From assembly GCA_021186555.1 (NCBI GenBank), contig JAJKFL010000014.1, positions 18,985,533 through 19,049,532 on the forward strand: a stretch of 64,000 bases of DNA, read 5' to 3'. Of this stretch, positions 1 through 10,871 are shown one piece after another; the stretch's first letter is position 1; each line of letters opens with the position of its first letter. The notes under the pieces are model-generated. The model was not told the DNA's origin, did no database searches, and saw only the letters and a program-made list of their open reading frames with translations. Both the position numbers and the translations under genes were made by a program. Source of the stretch: Reticulitermes speratus. Taxonomy: Eukaryota; Arthropoda; Insecta; Blattodea; Rhinotermitidae.

Positions 1-428
1 TACTTTCGAGTAAACAAAAGAAGGTAGTTTGGGAATTTAAAATTCAATAGCATTCTGTTCTAGAGAATCAGTTTATCGACCAATATATCCGTGATCGTGT
101 ATATAACGCAACTGGAACACACATAAACACATATGGGAGAGCGCATACACAGACATGATTGTGCATTAAATCCTTTCTCCATTGGATTATATCTGAAATA
201 AATTAAGTATACAAATTTAAAATTTCGTGTAAAATGTGAGAGAAATGCGATACTTTTATTGAAATAAAATTAAAGAGGAAGGAGTTCCAAGTAACTCTTT
301 TCTTGAAGCGGTCCTTCTTAAGCAGATAGATCTAGTAACCGATCAGCTGGCCAAGAAATTACATACCGAGGCAAAAGAGACTAAAATATTTTGAAGTAAT
401 TGTTTTATGTAACAACAATTAATGTACT

Positions 429-472
429 CCCTGATGATGGACCAGTAAGGTCCGAAACATGTAGGAGTGTAG
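429..472 (+). other. Hairpin plus CGAAAC signature
   Basis: CTGATGAT is followed by the hairpin GGACC-AGTAA-GGTCC and then GAAACATGTAGG. The same layout (TGAnGAT, short hairpin, CGAAAC) recurs in this window near 32841, 43092, 44609 and 62889 and in the inverted-repeat elements. It is probably the conserved end of a retroelement family. The resemblance to a hammerhead-ribozyme core is discussed in the findings. Confidence 0.5.
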
Positions 473-1834
473 TGTTTTAAATATATTATTGAAAACCCAT
501 GACAATTGTGTGCATTTGTTGGTTAATAGTAAAAACAAATTCACACCATTGACGGAATATGCAGTTTAATCTTGCGTTCAGCATCAGTCCATACTTGAGC
601 CCTATCCTGATGTTTACAAAATACTGCTCGTATTTATACTGAAGAGCACGAATACAAGTATTCTTCGCAAATTAATTCTGAACAATTAATCTACGATTTC
701 TATAAAACTTACACATTTTATGTCGTACTTTTAAATTGTATACAATACAAAATATGCACAGTCGCAAGTTTAATAAAATGCATACATAGTGCAAGTATAC
801 TGTGTTCCAATCAGCGCTGTCTCGGATGATTCAGATATCCGATATTGGTGTAAGCTATGTATATTGGATATTGGATTTTGTATACTGGAATCTATTTTTC
901 ATTTCGGTTTGAAGCCTCGGGCTTGTTATTGATCTACGGTGTTACAACATATAGAAGAATGTTTGTGAATGTATTTCATTGTTATGTTGTACTTTACTTT
1001 TGTATTCATGGTATTTTGTCTTGAATGACTGTCAATAAGGCTCAAAATAGCTGATGATTCTGAGTCTTTCAAGGGTGATTACGCAGTTTAAAGGCAGAGA
1101 TTAGCGTCGAATGAACTGGCAGGTTTGTTATGAGGGATGTAGTCATAAAGAAATAAAAAAACAAATGTGGCAATATTTCAGGGCAGTACATTGGATTTAA
1201 TATGGCAGGAATGAGTAAAAACCATTAAATACTCTGTGAGTTTGGACCTCGGCACCCGAGGTCCAGATTCTAAGGTAGAATCTTCCAAACAAAAGTAAGG
1301 GAAGCTGTACATTGAACTAGCTTGAAGATTTAATCTTTTTTTCTGATATAATGCGGTGTCTACTGGTAAGAATTACATAACCTGTACCGGTCGACACGAC
1401 ATTATACCCCATAATACCTGAGTGGTCATCAACACCGCTGTAGGAAGCACACATTTCGAAATGAGCCAACTTACTCTCTCTGCGACATGAACCCACTCGT
1501 CTTTCAGTTCCCTGCGTGGGTTAATGAGACTCTGAGTCGTATCCTTCACTGTTAAGACATCTGCATGTCGTAAACCGCATGCTACGAAACACATTATAAT
1601 TCTATTAGCAACTAAATAAAGTGCAGTGTCATAACTACTTTCCATTAAAAACAGTCTGTTGTTAAGACGAAATGGAAAGTCTTGTAGAGTTTGTAGCAGA
1701 AACCCGCAATATTGGATGCTAGCTATTAACTAAATAACAAACAAACAAACTAACTAATAAACAAACTAACTAACTGAATAACTTCACTGAGCAGGGTGCT
1801 TCTTGAGAAACCCATAATATTTCAGAGTCAAGAA
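473..1834. other. No gene seen
   Basis: AT-rich sequence. An AAACAAACTAACTAAT-type short repeat lies at about 1735-1772 next to the LINE fragment. The 90-codon minus frame at 1373-1645 has no recognisable domain. Confidence 0.5.
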
Positions 1835-2260
1835 ATGCCCCGTACTACGAAATTTCATTACCGTGTTTACAAGAGCTCGCCGCTTGTTCCAACCCTGAGG
1901 CAGATCAATCCAGTCCATGCCCTTTCACTCTGTTTCTTAAGATCCATTTTAATATTATCTCCTGAACTATGTTTAGTGTTTCCAAGTGGCCTCTTTCCTT
2001 CGGGTTTCTGCACCAAAATCCTGCAGGCAACTCTCCGCTCTCCCATACGTGTTTTGTGCCCCGCAAATCTCGTTCTTCTTGTTTCGATCACCCCGAAGAT
2101 ATTTGGTAAGTAGAACACATCACGAAGCTGCTCATTATGCAGTCTCCTCCAGTCCCCTCTTACCGCCACACTTCTAAGCCAAATTATGATCCTTAGCACA
2201 TCCTCACCCTATGTTCCTCCCGAAATGTGAGAAACCAAATTTCACACCCATATACTTATT
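1835..2260 (-). pseudogene. Non-LTR retrotransposon ORF2 C-terminal fragment, copy 1
   Basis: Minus-strand reading gives YGCEIWFLTFREEHRVRM, a stop, then in another frame IIWLRSVAVRGDWRRLHNEQ, RDVFYLPNIFGVIETRR, TRMGERRV and KPEGKRPLG, NIKMDLKK, and finally [10 protein letters not shown] after a frameshift. This is the conserved tail of insect LINE reverse-transcriptase proteins (LYGCETW ... RMRWAGHVARMGE ... KPEGKRPLGRPRRRW ... RALVNTVMN). Stops and frameshifts show that it is dead. Open frames on the opposite strand are its shadow. I did not assign a clade. Confidence 0.85.
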
Positions 2261-3708
2261 CTTATTATAACTACTTTAACATTAGTGACGCTGTTTGTTA
2301 CCAAAATGTGATTTGTTTTTATTCTGTTTTCTACTCGTTTCTATTTGTGGCATGCTGTTCGATGTACTTTGTGTGCACTGCCTCTGTAATTGAACTTATG
2401 ACTGTTGTGCTCAAACATTAATACAAAAATTGATTTTTTTATTAATAAATGAGATGAAAGTACTTTCGTCCTGGGCTAAAGACATCGGAGCGTGAAGGCG
2501 ACCACGCCTCCATCTAGTTCTAAGGTTAGCAAAGCGACAAGCTTTGTTTCAAATCCTCCTTATTTTCAGGACGTGACGCTTAGAAAAGGAAAGTGTGTAT
2601 TATATATTGTAACTCTAAAGGGATATTATGAACTACCCGACGCTGAATTGCCGGTCGAAGTGTAGGTACGTCTTGATGACCTCATTAAGACAAATGTCAT
2701 CTGGCATAATTATCACAAACAAATCACACACTCACGCAATAACAAAGCAAGTGTACTTTCAAGGTCTAAGACGTTTTCAGGAAATTAGTCTACGAGGTTT
2801 CAAGGACAGTATCACTTTAAAATCAATTGTAAGGAGGAATTGGGATAGACTCATGATAATATCAGAAATTCTTGTTCTTATTTTGAATTTTACTTATTGT
2901 GGTGGCGCTATAATGCATTCCGGTTGTCACTAACATTACCATGTGTTTATATCTGTGTCCCAATTCAGTTGGCTGATAGCACAAATATAATTGTACAAAC
3001 ACGAAAAAAAAGGAGTTGGTGGTTGCATAAAGGTTCATTAAATTGCATCGCTTCAGTAAGCAGTGTTGGTCGTGAGATATAACGCCAATTAGTGTTTTAC
3101 GCGTTTCTGGAGTAACACACAGACACAGACAAGTTGAGAAGGATAAAAAACAAACTCGTGTCTATACACGTTTTCCTACTGGCTCAAAATTTATTTTATA
3201 AACGTAGAAGGATTATTTGACTTCAGTGCCTTTATTGCTGAACAAAATCGTACAGCTCCTCCGCAGTTTGCAGAGGGAAAAGACGTCCTTCAGTTACGAA
3301 GGGTAGATGAGGCTATAACAAAAAAGCAGCAGCAAATAGCCGACAGTGGTTGCCCTTCCAGGTTTGGAGCTGAAGAGCACGCTCACAACTCATGGCAAAA
3401 TATAGCATGTTACGAGGCGTTGCAAATTTGTGTTAATTCGCTGCTATTACACAGTGTACGTAGTGGCGAGAAAGAGAACTGCAGATTGTAGTAAAGCACT
3501 CACTATAAATACGATGTATATAAACCTTTCTATTATTTTGAGGCCAACGCTCTTATAAGTGGGGCACAATTAATCCCATCTGATTGGTTTGAAATGGACT
3601 GACCGCACCGGCCAAAATACGACAGAAATTAAAACAAAACTGAAAAAGGGAACTGATAACTGCATCCTTGCGACTGAGTGTGAAGTGTGCATTTATTTGT
3701 TGTTTGGC
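2261..3708. other. No gene seen
   Basis: Open frames up to 101 codons at 2628-2933 and 2897-3082 show no domain or conserved motif. Nothing else was recognised. Confidence 0.5.
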
Positions 3709-3717
3709 GTATCTACG

Positions 3718-3972
3718 ATCCCAGCGGCCGCAAGGTCTACGGCTTGGGTCTGCGGCCTCTCGCTTGCTGGGATTGCGGGTTCGAATCCCGCCGGGGGCAT
3801 GGATGTCTGTCTCATGTGAGTGTTGTGTGTTGTCAGGTAGAGGTTTCTACAACGGGCCGATCACTCGTCCAGAGGAGTCATACTGAGTGTGGTGTGTCTG
3901 AGTGTGATCGTGAAGTCTGCGTAATGAGGAGGCCCTGGTCTACGAGGGGGTGTTGCGCCATGGAAAAAAGGG
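3718..3972 (+). mobile_element. SINE family A (tRNA-Leu-like head), copy 1
   Basis: The head resembles a class II tRNA: a Leu-type A box near 3722-3745 and the B box GGGTTCGAATCCC at 3768-3780, followed by GCATGGATGTCTGTCTC and a tRNA-unrelated body shared with copies at 6.1, 46.4 and 49.3 kb. The tail ends in a short A-run. GTATCTAYG repeats at 3709-3717 and 3973-3981 (8 of 9 identical) and is a likely target duplication. It is not a functional tRNA gene. Confidence 0.85.
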
Positions 3973-4030
3973 GTATCTATGCCATATAGCCTATGAAATT
4001 CGGCTTTATATTAAGAATGCATGAACTATA

Positions 4031-4246
4031 GGGTGCTTTTCTCCTGCTTGACCGATAAGCGCCGGACCAAGGCTGCACCAGAAGCTCTGCCAGCGTTGCG
4101 TCCTACTCGGCGTTTGGGGGAGATTTAACAATCGATGACGGGAGCTAGACAAACGATCGCATTAATAATAATCTTTATAAAGTCTAATAAAAACTCACTT
4201 GAGCGTCGGGCCGGCGCTTGTCGGTCAGCAGGAAAAGAAACACTTT
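4031..4246 (+). mobile_element. Unnamed MITE, copy 1 (216 bp)
   Basis: The ends are imperfect inverted repeats of about 36 bp: the left CTCCTGCTTGACCGATAAGC is mirrored by the complement of GCTTGTCGGTCAGCAGG on the right. Internally it shares long blocks with the copy at 8.7 kb (GACGGGAGCTAGACAAA, AAAGTCTAATAAAAACTCAC). There is no coding capacity. No clear target duplication was seen; ATA precedes the left end in both copies. Confidence 0.75.
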
Positions 4247-6086
4247 AGACGTGGAAGGCGTTAAAGATATCGGTCAATGATTTGAATGACATGTAATTAC
4301 TATGTCAGTTATTTTATGACATCACCTTTTCCCAAACAGTACAAAGTACGTGTAAGGCATTTTATATTTCCGTAGTCCTTGTTAGTCAGGGAAAAGTAAT
4401 TTGTTAATGAATAAGTTACAATATAAACAAGCTGGGAAGTTAGCGTATACACTTTTGCTGCAGTGACTCTGTTGTTACCTCTGTGTTTCCAAATTTTGAA
4501 TGCTAGCTTCCAATTCTCGATCTAATTGGAAGGATAGTATTAAAACGAAACTCAAATGGAATTAAATTCTTTGGATATAGGCTGCAGTATTTTGGCTCAT
4601 AATGGGGTCCAGTGGTGGGCTTCTTTGAAAAAAGAACATAAAATGTCTTGTTGAACAAAAGGCGGGAAATCTGTAGAAAGATTAAATACACTTGTCTACA
4701 AATTAGCAAAAAAAAATCAAAGAGGGAGAAGTGAACTTGAATATTACATACCGTCAATTACTCCACTGTGCTTTCATCGTTCACATTGAATCTATTTTAT
4801 TGCAGATATAAGCCAACAGAACTGCATTAAAGTCCAAACCATTTAACTGTAAAGACGCATGTATAAACGTATTTCCTGTATTTAATTAAATACACCCCAA
4901 ATGTTTGAAGCAAAAGCTGTATTCTATAATATTAAAAGCAGGATTTTTCAAGCGTGAGTCGAATTCCCTAGAACTATTAATTCAGATCCTCCAAATCAGG
5001 TTACACTGAAGTATTTAAAATGACATAATGGTATAAAGAACATCCTATTAATATATAGGCCTAACTCACCCATTATGCTTTTAGTGCATACAAGTAATGG
5101 ATTAAATTTCTCCTTTATCTTCATAATAAAATAAGACCAAAATAATAATTCATTCGAATTTGCTGAAATTAATTTTTTATTATGCATTAAAATACCTAAA
5201 TTAGCTCGGACGCGAAAGGTAGTTTAGTTTTACATCCTCCTGATTTCGCCAGTCTCTACAAAATATTAATAAGATAGTACATTAAATTAGTTATCAAATT
5301 ATATACATATATTCTGCAATTATCTTCCTATGCAATTCATGAGGAAGGGAAGAAAAATAGCGCTGTCGTGACTTAAGTTAAAACACTGCTATGTGTTACT
5401 GTCATCACATACATGTGCTGTACATAGTTTTAGCAAATAAGGTAATGGTAACTGAGATATTGTTGCATCAAAATACGAATATATTTAGGGTATAGGGAAT
5501 ACTACTAATTATGTAGAGTCTGCGTATGGAAATAATCTTGGAATTATCGTGCTGTAATAGTAGGACATGCGGCCAGATAAAATATAATTACGAATCATAC
5601 CGGAGACTGGCTAATGAATAAAGATAAGGTCAGTCCGTGTATGATTTTTGAAGAATTACACTGCATCCAAACAGATTTCTCTTATGTTGTTAATGTCCCC
5701 ATTCATCGTACTAGAGTTCTGCAAAATTTATTCATTACAAGAATGTTACTGGTGCAAAGATCAGGGCTTTGTTTTATATGTATAAGAATGAATTCTAGTA
5801 AGCTGATGATTTTATTCGATTATCAACATCTCATACCATTGTTTTAGCCAGGCAATTAAAGAAAGAGATATTATGTTTTGAAACAATGGAAACAAAGAAG
5901 CTTGGAACAATTACGTTCATTTTTTCATTGTTCTTTTGTTTAACGGCATGTTATAAACAAACTAACACGAAATAAACATTGTTATCCATTAGAACAGTGT
6001 TTCCTAAACGCTTTGGCTCGCGGACCCTTTATGGCTTGGAATAATAACTACGGAGCCTCATATCCATGTTCACGCAAATATAGTGT
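4247..6086. other. No gene seen
   Basis: AT-rich intergenic or intronic sequence between a MITE and a SINE. No supported features. Confidence 0.5.
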
Positions 6087-6095
6087 CCGGATGAT

Positions 6096-6353
6096 TTTTT
6101 TTCGTGTTAAGACAGCCCCTAGTGGACCAGGGCCTTCTCATTATCGAGGATTCACAATCACACTCAGACACACCACACACGGTGGGACTCCTCTGGACGA
6201 GTGATTAGTCCCATGCAGACACCTCTACCTGACAACACACAACACTCACAAGAGACACACATCCATGCCCCCGGCGGGATTCGAACCAGCAACCCCAGCA
6301 AACGAGTGGCCGCAGACCAACACCTTAGACCGCGCGGCCACTGGGATCGGCGC
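6096..6353 (-). mobile_element. SINE family A, copy 2
   Basis: This is a reverse-oriented copy of the same element: the B box complement GGGATTCGAACC near 6279-6290, the tRNA-Leu-like head near 6350-6300, and a T-run (its A tail) at the left end. CCGGATGAT occurs at 6087-6095 and 6354-6362 and is the probable target duplication. Open frames across it are repeat-derived. Confidence 0.85.
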
Positions 6354-6362
6354 CCGGATGAT

Positions 6363-7779
6363 AGGTATCCGAAATAAAAAAATTTATATCTCAGAATTGA
6401 TTTTAGATAGCTACGAATACATACCAGTAGCATACTCAACAATGCATTGCATGATTTGACCTTAATTAAACTGTTTGTAACTTGCTTCGTGGGTACAGGG
6501 GGTTTCTTAATTAGGTATTTTAACAGTTATACGAAATAAATACATCGCCAATTAAAGAATGTTCCACAATTACTTTTAACAAAACATTATCCCCTGAATT
6601 AAAAAGTAAGTAAACTTCAAAGTAGCCATTACATAAATGTATTAACGGATCCCCTGAGAACTGGTTGCGGATCCTTTAGGATCCGCGGAGCACACTTTGG
6701 GAACTACTGCATTAGAATGTACAAAATTTTGAAACTTACGTTGGGCGACAGCATTCTCCAGCGAGAGTACGATACTTGGTAGGTCTGTATAGTGTTTGAA
6801 CGATTCAGGTAATCTGTAATTCTGGATATTTCAACTCATAGATCCGAAACTGTGCTTGGCGGAAACCAAGGAAGGATTTCCAGGAAATTTTAAAGTTTTC
6901 TCTATTAAAGGAATCTTAACTTTACTGAATTTCTGAATCAGAAATATTACGCAGTTAAGAAAAACAGCAAGTAGCTTCAGTTGTGCACTGCTGCTAATAA
7001 ATTAGATCTGTAAGCACCGAGGATAATATTGAAGAAGAGAGCACAAAATTGATTGGTTTACAGACGGAACATGGCATATTAAATTCTACTTTAAGTAAAT
7101 CAATTCAATTACATTAGGTGTTGGCTAAATGCTTTGATCACAAGTCCTTTAATTTTGAATGGACACAAACATATTCCTCCGCGTGTAATATTTAATAGGT
7201 GTTTTATTGATGTGGAGATGCGTCACTTTTGTTCAGAACCAAAAGGAACGGACGTCTGAATGTTTAGATTTCGCCTGTCCATAAAATTAGCATAATACAG
7301 CTATGAGTTTGACAATTACCGTTAGGGACAAACAATTAGCAGTAGAGTTTTCAGATTCTCTGTGCCAGTCAGCTGGAATTGCTTCGCCCAGTGCAGTGAC
7401 AAGGTTTAAAGCTGTTCGGATATCAGGAAGATGAAGGCTATAATGTGGCTTTAGTAAGAAACTGCAACAAGCAGGGTAGGTTATAAGAATTTAATTTTAC
7501 AAAACGGACACGCACACCGAAGTTACACGTCTTACAAACTGAATGACTCTTGTGGCATAGACTGCAATAATATAATTACGTTGCGGCTGAAGTACTTTGA
7601 ACATATCTACAAGGTTGACGCTACGTGGAATTGCAGGGAATTCGTAAAATAACACATTATTGAAACCAAATTCGGTGTTTGTTATTTGTACTTTACTACG
7701 TTACAGACAAAGTTAACTTTGCGGAGCAGAGTAGACAAGAAGCTGGTAGTCGGATGGTCAAAAATTTCCCCTCTTCACT
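6363..7779. other. No gene seen
   Basis: GGATCCCCTGAGAACTGG, GCGGATCCTTTAGGATCCGC and similar GGATCC-rich palindromic bits occur near 6648-6690. Otherwise the stretch is featureless. Confidence 0.5.
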
Positions 7780-8035
7780 TTCATTTCCAAGCCCCTAAAA
7801 CCCACCAATGGAATTTACAATAAACCAGATAAATTACTTTAAACCCCTAACATCCTAATTTCTCAAGATCCGTGCTAATATTATTCTCCCCACATCGAGG
7901 TCTCCCTTCAGGTTTTCCCATCAAAGATCTGTATGCACTTCTGATCTCTCCCACGCACGTTGCATACCCACTCATACTCGTTTGTGTGATAGTTCTAGAC
8001 GCTTAATCAAATCCAGAATTTAGATAAACTGTTAC
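7780..8035 (-). pseudogene. Non-LTR retrotransposon ORF2 C-terminal fragment, copy 2
   Basis: The minus strand reads LIKRLELSH, then MSGYATCVGEIRSAYRSLMG, KPEGRPRCGENNISTDLEKL, which corresponds to the RMRWAGHVARMGE-KPEGKRPLGRPRRRWED-DL segment of the same LINE tail. It is short and diverged, with a small deletion in the arginine-rich part. The downstream end is unclear. Confidence 0.68.
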
Positions 8036-8703
8036 TCTTCGGAAGGCAAGCCGGTTTGTAGTGAAACACACTTCCTAATTTCACGTCTGTTTCGACATTT
8101 AAAATTACAATTTTCATCTCATTATCATTTTCACAGTGTTATAGGGTGGGGTGGGCCAACATACTTGACATTTTCGGCCTCAAAAGGTCACGTAATTTGG
8201 TAGTCTTTTGAGTGGGTGTTCTGGAAATGTACAATTCAATGGATAGCAGTTAATGTTGTTTTCAGAATCTACGTCATTCCATGGTACACACATGGAGCAA
8301 TCACATATTTTGTACCTGCCTAATATTCCTGAGGGAGGTTTAATAAATTATCATAGAATTTATTCCTTCCTTCTAGAGACTTGAGAATTTATTCTTGGCG
8401 TATCCTAAATTAACAGATCAAATTTTACTGACACAGATATAATATTTAAACCAATTTTAATCCTGACCAGTTTTTCACATATACTTTTATTCACAGCATG
8501 ATTAGTGTTGATGTCTATATACTTTTCGGCATAATTCTACCTACTAAATCTCAGGCATGTGTAAATACTTGTTGTTAAATATATTCGTACTATTACGAAA
8601 ACCTAACAAATTGAAGCCGACAAATATTTCACGAAAAACCAATATTCTCTACGCAAATAACGAGGAGGCTAATGCATCAGTTTGCATGTCCACTTCTTGT
8701 ATA

Positions 8704-8920
8704 GGGTGTTTTTTCCTTGTTTGACAGATAAGCGCTGGCCCAATACTCCGCCCGACGCTCTGCCAGCGTTGCGTCGTACGCCGCGTGTCGGGGAGGTTTA
8801 ACAGTCGTTGACGGGAGCTAGACAAATGATCGCAGTGATAATAACCTTTAGAAAGTCTAATAAAAACTCACTAGAGCGTCGAACCGACGCTTATCAGAGA
8901 AGTAGGAAAAGAAACATCCC
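8704..8920 (+). mobile_element. Unnamed MITE, copy 2 (217 bp)
   Basis: This copy has the same length, orientation and internal blocks as the copy at 4.0 kb, with many substitutions. The terminal repeats are GGGTGTTTTTTCCTTG at the left and the complement GGAAAAGAAACATCCC at the right. A sub-terminal palindrome AGCGTCGAACCGACGCT lies at 8875-8891. ATA is present on both flanks (8701-8703 and 8921-8923), a possible 3-bp duplication. Confidence 0.75.
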
Positions 8921-10558
8921 ATATTTTAGATTTCCGTTAAATGTGACAATGAAGTTGTGTGTTAGAAGTGGTTGGTCAAGCTTCATATTGTTCATGCGGT
9001 TTTAATAATATTAGATTTTTAATAGTGCCTTTAATACAGAAATCTCAGTAAAAGTTCAAAGTGGTAAGCTGACACATAACGTATATGGGTCATATTAAGA
9101 TGTACATTTTCTTATGTGATAAAAATTTAAAGCATTACAAGGACAAATAATGTATAACTGTTAAGAACTGAAGAACATGTAGCTTGGCGAATGTAAGAGT
9201 TGAATCAGCAATGAATGGACATTGACGTTACGCAAATAAATAAAATATTAAGTTACACAATTAACATTAAATATTAAATTGAATATAAATAAATTTTTAT
9301 TAGATGAGGCACGACAAAAATGAAGAATGTATATTCCATGCACGAGTACAGCGTTACGTACACAAACAATCTTTGCATTAACACTGGTTTGTTGACAAGA
9401 GCAAAGAGCATAAATCCATTACATTTATATCCTCAACAGATGCAGAAGTTCGTGAAGTTAGGTGACATCCGGTTCCTGCTGTCACCACCTTGTGTTGAAC
9501 AGGCAGCTACTTGCCATTTAGTTCTAACATTTTCCGTAATCCCAGCAAACCCCTAAACCCCTCTTTATTTCCTCTTTTGTAGCAGCAAACGGGTTTGATA
9601 TTTATAAGAAAACAATTTTTGTAAGCTATTTAATCAGAGATAATGGAACGAATTATATAACTCAGAGATTGGTTACGAATTATGCTTCGTGAATGTGAAA
9701 ATTGTCTCACTTTTGTGAGAAAGACAAATAGTTACGGCATTAAAACAAAAATGTGGACGACAACACTTTGCCTTTAGAGAGATGAAATAATGAACATAAA
9801 AACAAAAGTATGTTGTCTTTGTGACCAAGCACAATTCCTTTAATATGTGTGGGGAAAAAAAGAACAGGCTTCACGCATTCTATACGCATTCACGCTTTGG
9901 TCGTCTTTCTTCCTTAGAGACAGATTACGCGGCAACAACCCGCACGCCAGTCACTTTACTTGGCTTAGGTCTCTCCTGTTCAGTATATCGGACTAAAATT
10001 TGCACAAACATCTAGGACCAACGCACACTACATATCCAGACTATTTCAACCTCTTTAATTTTCGTCACCATTATAATAAATAGCGAAGAGTGTAAATTAC
10101 ACAGTCAATCATCACACAATTTTCTCCAGTTTCCTGTTCTCTTCAGCATCCCTTAAGAAGACAAATGAAGTTTTATACGCCGATAAACACAACATATACT
10201 GACACATTAATCAGAAGTTGTCAAAGTAGTATAAGTGACTGCAGCACTTGGAAATAACGCCTGAAAACCGAAAACCGAAATTGGTCTACCAGGATAGACC
10301 AAATGGTAGAAGACGCCAGGGGCGTCCGACATAGAAATGGAACGTACATTATTAATTATTGTATTCGGAATAGGCTGACTTAATGCCTGATTATTATGAT
10401 AATTATCAGACGTCACATTTATGCAGAATGTCTGCAGTTATGTACAGAAAACAAACCCTGTTTCTAGGGTATATAATGTTGCAGCTATTCTGTGGTTACA
10501 ATGTGTGGTACGTGTCACAACTTTTCACATGACAAACGTCTTGTACTTTTACATTAGT
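8921..10558. other. No gene seen
   Basis: AT-rich, with short frames of 64-78 codons that lack any domain. Confidence 0.5.
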
Positions 10559-10573
10559 ACTCGTACTTTTCGG

Positions 10574-10857
10574 GGGGCGCGGTGGCGTAGTTGGTTGAGG
10601 CACTACGCTACAAACCGGAACGTCGCGGTTTCAATTCCCGATGGTGTCACTGGAATTAATTCCTTGACATAATCGTTTCGGTCGCACTATGGCCCTGGGG
10701 TCGACTCAGCCTCTAACAGAAATGAGTACCAGGAATATTTCCTGGTGGGTAAAGGCGGCCGGTGCGTAGGGCTGACAACCTTACCACCTTCATGTGCCGA
10801 TTGTCTACAAATCTGGGAGCCTGGACCCCTAGGGCCTGTAATGCTTTACCTTTTTTT
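10574..10857 (+). mobile_element. SINE family B, copy 1
   Basis: The tRNA-like head has A-box-like GTGGCGTAGTTGGTTGAGGC and B-box-like GGTTTCAATTCCCG. It is followed by a body with a small palindrome (CCAGGAATATTTCCTGG) and GGTAAAGGCGGCCGG, and it ends in a T-rich GCTTTACC tail. A perfect 14-bp duplication (ACTCGTACTTTTCG) lies at 10560-10573 and 10858-10871. It resembles tRNA SINEs I recall from cockroaches and termites, but I did not assign a name. Confidence 0.9.
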
Positions 10858-10871
10858 ACTCGTACTTTTCG

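Noticed and set aside
431..466. Canonical hammerhead ribozyme
   Set aside because: The CTGATGA and GAAA core strings are present, but an extra base separates the core from stem II and no stem I/III with a cleavage site was found. Kept only as a resemblance.
1796..2177. Plus-strand frames of 105 and 63 codons
   Set aside because: They are antisense to a recognisable LINE ORF2 tail on the minus strand and are commonly mis-predicted as proteins.
3718..3800. tRNA-like sequence with good A and B boxes
   Set aside because: It is the head of SINE family A: it continues into a repeated body, has several copies and target duplications, and its anticodon arm is not a clean tRNA fold.
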